From assembly GCF_000217815.1 (NCBI RefSeq), contig NC_015707.1, positions 1,848,014 to 1,912,013 of the forward strand: DNA of 64,000 nt. The letters run 5' to 3'. Of the stretch, positions 61,763-64,000 are shown piece by piece. A model generated the notes under the pieces. The model made no database searches. It saw only the letters and a list, made by a program, of their open reading frames with translations, and was not told the origin of the DNA. Source of the DNA: Pseudothermotoga thermarum DSM 5069 (GTDB taxonomy: Bacteria > Thermotogota > Thermotogae > Thermotogales > DSM-5069). The position numbers and the translations under genes are program-made. The number at the start of each line of letters is the position of its first letter. Position 1 is the stretch's first letter.

Positions 61763-63025
61763 CTAGATTTCCGCAGCTGCCGAGAATTTTCTGACGAACT
61801 CTTCTGCGCTCATTTTTGCCGCTGCCGCAAGGTTTCTAAGCGTAACTGGATCTTCAAGATCTTGCTTTGTTAGCCTGATCATGTATTTTCGAGCAACTTT
61901 GTAGCGTTCTGATTCCAGATCGACCAACCTGACTTTTGTTCTACCAGTTTTTGGATCGATCAGTTCTTCAAAGGGCATAATTCTTATGCGGCCTTGGTCC
62001 AAACAAACCAATCCACCAGGTTTTTCAGGTGAAGCTTCGTTCAAGAGAAATCTAACGGCACCATAGCCAAGTGTCCTTGTGTAATCGATGTCAAACGGAA
62101 TTGGTCTTGCGCATCTTAGCTCATAGCCAAGTGTCACATCGACTATTGTTATTTTTTCTCCCCTTTGTTCAAAGCGTTTTTGAATTTCTCTTTTGAGAAT
62201 GGTGGCAAGTGGAATTTCAGAGAGTCTTATGTGACCATGGGGATCTCTTTCAACGACAACTCCTGGTATTTGCTCAAACTCTTTTGGATCTATTAATTCT
62301 CCTATACCTTCTGCGATGACCGCTACACCATCTTTTCTTCCAAGAATTCTTCTTTTTATTATCGCCGCTTCAAGGACGTCGCAAACCTCGGCCAAGGTTA
62401 TTTTATCTTTTCTGAATTCCTCTCCTATCAAGGTCAAAGTGGCGCTTGCAGACATTCCTATCCCAAGTGCAAGGTGTCCTGCCCTTCTTCCCATGACTAC
62501 GACGAAATACCAGCGGTTGGTTGTTCTTGAATCTTGCATCAGGTTGTAAACAAGTTCTGCTCCAACGTGTCTAGCAGTTTCATAACCGAAGGTTGGCATG
62601 TCCCCTGGAAGAGGCAAATCGTTGTCTATTGTTTTTGGGACATGTGCAACGTATATTTCGTGGTTGCTTGCCTTAGAAACGGCTGAAGCGGAGAAAGCCG
62701 TGTCATCCCCACCAATTGTGACAAGGTAGCGAATGTTAAGTTCTTTTAAAGCTTTAACCGCTCTTTCCAAATCTTCCGGATTTTTTGTTGGATTGGCTCT
62801 GGAAGTTCGAAGTATTGATCCACCTTCGGTATGGATTCGCGAGACATCGGAAATGGTCAAAGGTCGAACCATGTCGGTTCTGCCTTTCATGAGATGTTCA
62901 AACCCATCGTAGATTCCAACAACATCAACACCACTTGTGATGGCGGCAATCGTAACGGCGTTTATAACACTGTTGATACCAGGTGCCGGTCCACCACCAA
63001 CTAAAATCCCAAGCTTTTCTGCCAC
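61763..63025 (-). CDS. pfp: Pyrophosphate-dependent 6-phosphofructokinase
   Basis: Uses pyrophosphate instead of ATP to phosphorylate fructose 6-phosphate, reversibly. The 420-residue protein has GGGPAPGINSVIN at residues 11-23 and GGDDTAFSA near residue 100, where the aspartate in place of glycine is diagnostic of PPi enzymes, followed by PKTIDNDLPLPG and VVMGRRAGHLALG. GTG 63025 is preceded by AGGGGTGTTGAAAA. Thermotoga is known to carry both this and the ATP enzyme. Confidence 0.93.
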   Translation of the reverse strand: MAEKLGILVGGGPAPGINSVINAVTIAAITSGVDVVGIYDGFEHLMKGRTDMVRPLTISDVSRIHTEGGSILRTSRANPTKNPEDLERAVKALKELNIRYLVTIGGDDTAFSASAVSKASNHEIYVAHVPKTIDNDLPLPGDMPTFGYETARHVGAELVYNLMQDSRTTNRWYFVVVMGRRAGHLALGIGMSASATLTLIGEEFRKDKITLAEVCDVLEAAIIKRRILGRKDGVAVIAEGIGELIDPKEFEQIPGVVVERDPHGHIRLSEIPLATILKREIQKRFEQRGEKITIVDVTLGYELRCARPIPFDIDYTRTLGYGAVRFLLNEASPEKPGGLVCLDQGRIRIMPFEELIDPKTGRTKVRLVDLESERYKVARKYMIRLTKQDLEDPVTLRNLAAAAKMSAEEFVRKFSAAAEI

Positions 63026-63216
63026 TTTTCAACACCCCTTTTTCAAACGGTTTGCAACAAAAGTTGTCCAAAGAAGATTATATCAGCTTTGCCAAACAAA
63101 GGAACTCTTTTTTATTTTAACGTTTGCTTAAATATTTCTTATGCAAATCGACATCAAAAAGCTTTGATTGTCGAAATATTATATAAGCAAAGCAAACTTG
63201 TGGGGAGGAATTGATT

Positions 63217-63321
63217 TTGATATCTTTGCTTGCTTATGATGACATCCTTGTAGCTGAAATAAAGAACGCTAAGAAGCGCAGCCGCCCGGTGATCGATGGC
63301 GGCTGCTTGCGCTTGTTGTAG
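63217..63321 (+). CDS. Putative 34-residue leader peptide of dapH
   Basis: TTG 63217 follows GGGGAGG (63202-63208) with eight-base spacing and opens a frame ending at TAG 63319-63321. A TTG at 63211 is in frame but too close to that ribosome site. The peptide contains EIKNAKKRSRP: lysine codons AAG at 63262, 63271 and 63274. They lie just before and inside the first strand of competing RNA helices, and the stop codon falls in the loop of the central hairpin. This is the arrangement of a regulatory leader peptide for a lysine-pathway gene. Translation is not proven; the frame could be accidental. Confidence 0.45.
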   Translation: MISLLAYDDILVAEIKNAKKRSRPVIDGGCLRLL

Positions 63322-63382
63322 CGCAAAGCCGCAGGAAGAAAAAGATCACCGGGCTACCTGAAAAAGGTAGCCCGGTTTTTTT
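63274..63382 (+). promoter_or_regulatory. Terminator/antiterminator leader (candidate attenuator) upstream of dapH
   Basis: Mutually exclusive helices can be drawn. Helix 1:2 pairs 63278-63286 (GCAGCCGCC) with 63298-63306. Helix 2:3 pairs 63299-63313 with 63320-63332 (13 bp, one two-base bulge, loop TGTTGT). An enclosing helix pairs CCCGGTGATC (63285-63294) with GATCACCGGG (63344-63353). The last strand shares 63349-63353 with the terminator stem that follows, so the enclosing helix is an antiterminator. No known riboswitch core was recognised. Confidence 0.65.
63349..63382 (+). terminator. Intrinsic terminator in the dapH leader
   Basis: CCGGGCTACC (63349-63358) pairs perfectly with GGTAGCCCGG (63366-63375), seven-base loop, followed by seven T. 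It ends 36 bases before the dapH start, so it must be overcome for dapH expression. Confidence 0.92.
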
Positions 63383-63417
63383 ATTAATAACACATCAATC
63401 AAGAGGAGGGAAGTTGC

Positions 63418-64000
63418 ATGGAAAATTTGGTGGATAACCTGACGACAGAAGCCATTATTCGTTTGATCGCCACATCTAGGAAAAGAACCCCTGTTGTTGC
63501 TTACGTGAAAGGTGAGTTGGACAAAGTGAAATTTGAAAATCTGCGTTTTTTTGGTGACGAGCGTTTTGGCATCGTTTTAGGGGAGTATGAAGATTTTGTG
63601 AGATTCGTCGAGGCAAACAGAAAATTTTTAGATGACTTTTACGTTGAAGTGAAAGCTAGAAACTCTGCCCTACCGCTGGCTGATCTAACGAAGTACAACG
63701 CTCGCATAGAACCTGGAGCCATAATAAGAGACCTTGTGGAAATTGGAGATGGAGCAGTTATAATGATGGGAGCGATAATAAACGTTGGTGCTAAAATTGG
63801 TGAAAAAACAATGATCGACATGAATGCTGTGATAGGTGGCAGGGCTATCATCGGTAAGAATTGTCACATCGGTGCAGGTGCAGTCATAGCAGGTGTCATA
63901 GAGCCACCAAGCGCCAAACCCGTTGTCATAGAAGATGACGTGATAATTGGTGCCAACGCAGTTGTGTTAGAAGGAGTAACCGTTGGAAGGGGTGCTGTTG
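63418..64000 (+). CDS. dapH: Tetrahydrodipicolinate N-acetyltransferase (3' end outside window)
   Basis: Acetylates tetrahydrodipicolinate in the acetyl branch of lysine/diaminopimelate synthesis. ATG 63418 follows AGAGGAGGGAAG and 194 codons are visible before the window ends. The N-terminal domain has [21 protein letters not shown], and the left-handed beta-helix of hexapeptide repeats begins near residue 100 ([21 protein letters not shown]) with the [20 protein letters not shown] and [19 protein letters not shown] coils. The missing part should be about 40 residues. Expression probably depends on the leader terminator just upstream. Confidence 0.9.
   Translation, partial: MENLVDNLTTEAIIRLIATSRKRTPVVAYVKGELDKVKFENLRFFGDERFGIVLGEYEDFVRFVEANRKFLDDFYVEVKARNSALPLADLTKYNARIEPGAIIRDLVEIGDGAVIMMGAIINVGAKIGEKTMIDMNAVIGGRAIIGKNCHIGAGAVIAGVIEPPSAKPVVIEDDVIIGANAVVLEGVTVGRGAV

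Noticed and set aside
63262-63353. Lysine riboswitch in the dapH leader
   Set aside because: The region before the terminator is too short and lacks the conserved internal-loop sequences of the L-box aptamer. The helices are better explained as attenuator strands.

Overview
The window looks like chromosome from a member of the order Thermotogales (Thermotoga or Pseudothermotoga type). The reasons are an SLH/coiled-coil/C-terminal-anchor protein followed by a small beta-barrel protein directly after tyrS (the OmpA/OmpB pair of the toga), the co-occurrence of an ATP-dependent and a pyrophosphate-dependent phosphofructokinase, a porC-porD-porA-porB pyruvate:ferredoxin oxidoreductase operon, and tightly overlapping genes with strong GGAGG-type ribosome binding sites and frequent GTG/TTG starts. 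The DNA is moderately AT-rich. No rRNA, CRISPR array or intact prophage was seen. The only mobile DNA is a decayed insertion sequence at 9320-9893.

Layout. 1-7113 (+): pyruvate:ferredoxin oxidoreductase subunits, then NAD salvage (nicotinamidase, nicotinate phosphoribosyltransferase), PLP synthase (pdxS, pdxT) and a degenerate GGDEF-like protein, closed by a bidirectional terminator. 7115-9168 (-): serA and a class V aminotransferase. 9320-9893: insertion sequence remnant. 9943-17642 (+): a cluster of TTGCA half-sites, then an operon with an aminotransferase, two butyrate kinases around a phosphotransbutyrylase, a P-loop ATPase and a four-subunit 2-oxoacid:ferredoxin oxidoreductase. Together these could transaminate (branched-chain) amino acids, oxidise the 2-oxo acids to acyl-CoA and recover ATP through acyl-phosphate. 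17642-25431 (-): protein repair methyltransferase, a 1561-residue alpha-2-macroglobulin with a thioester, an HExxH protein, a DUF1175 protein and a short-chain dehydrogenase. 25486-32843 (-, with one + gene): aldo/keto reductase; then tRNA-Val, suhB, tsaE, lon, engB, a 28-residue membrane peptide and an HD-GYP phosphodiesterase. 32920-34891: a cupin and a diguanylate cyclase gene broken by three frameshifts. 35017-42321 (+): metallophosphoesterase, argS, a membrane protein, purB, purA, nitroreductase and argF. 42332-46799: cold-shock protein, tRNA-Met, secG, tyrS and the toga pair with a strong promoter. 46828-52609: lemA-htpX facing a comM / PAP2-like / ychF / DUF1844 / macrodomain / OsmC run. 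52780-55784 (-): pfkA, pyk and a phosphoglycerate-mutase-type phosphatase. 55846-60331 (+): DUF2007, gcvT, gcvH, gcvPA, gcvPB. 60364-61751: two HAD-type phosphatases and a lysine/glutamate-rich micro-ORF. 61763-63025 (-): pyrophosphate-dependent phosphofructokinase. 63217-64000 (+): a leader ORF with a terminator/antiterminator region in front of dapH, which runs off the end.

The most unusual signal is the region before dapH. A 34-codon ORF with an AAG AAC GCT AAG AAG stretch overlaps mutually exclusive RNA helices and an intrinsic terminator, which is the architecture of a ribosome-mediated attenuator, here in front of a lysine-pathway gene. Other items to follow up are the operator-like TTGCA array, the alpha-2-macroglobulin operon, the two micro-ORFs and the thrice-frameshifted diguanylate cyclase.
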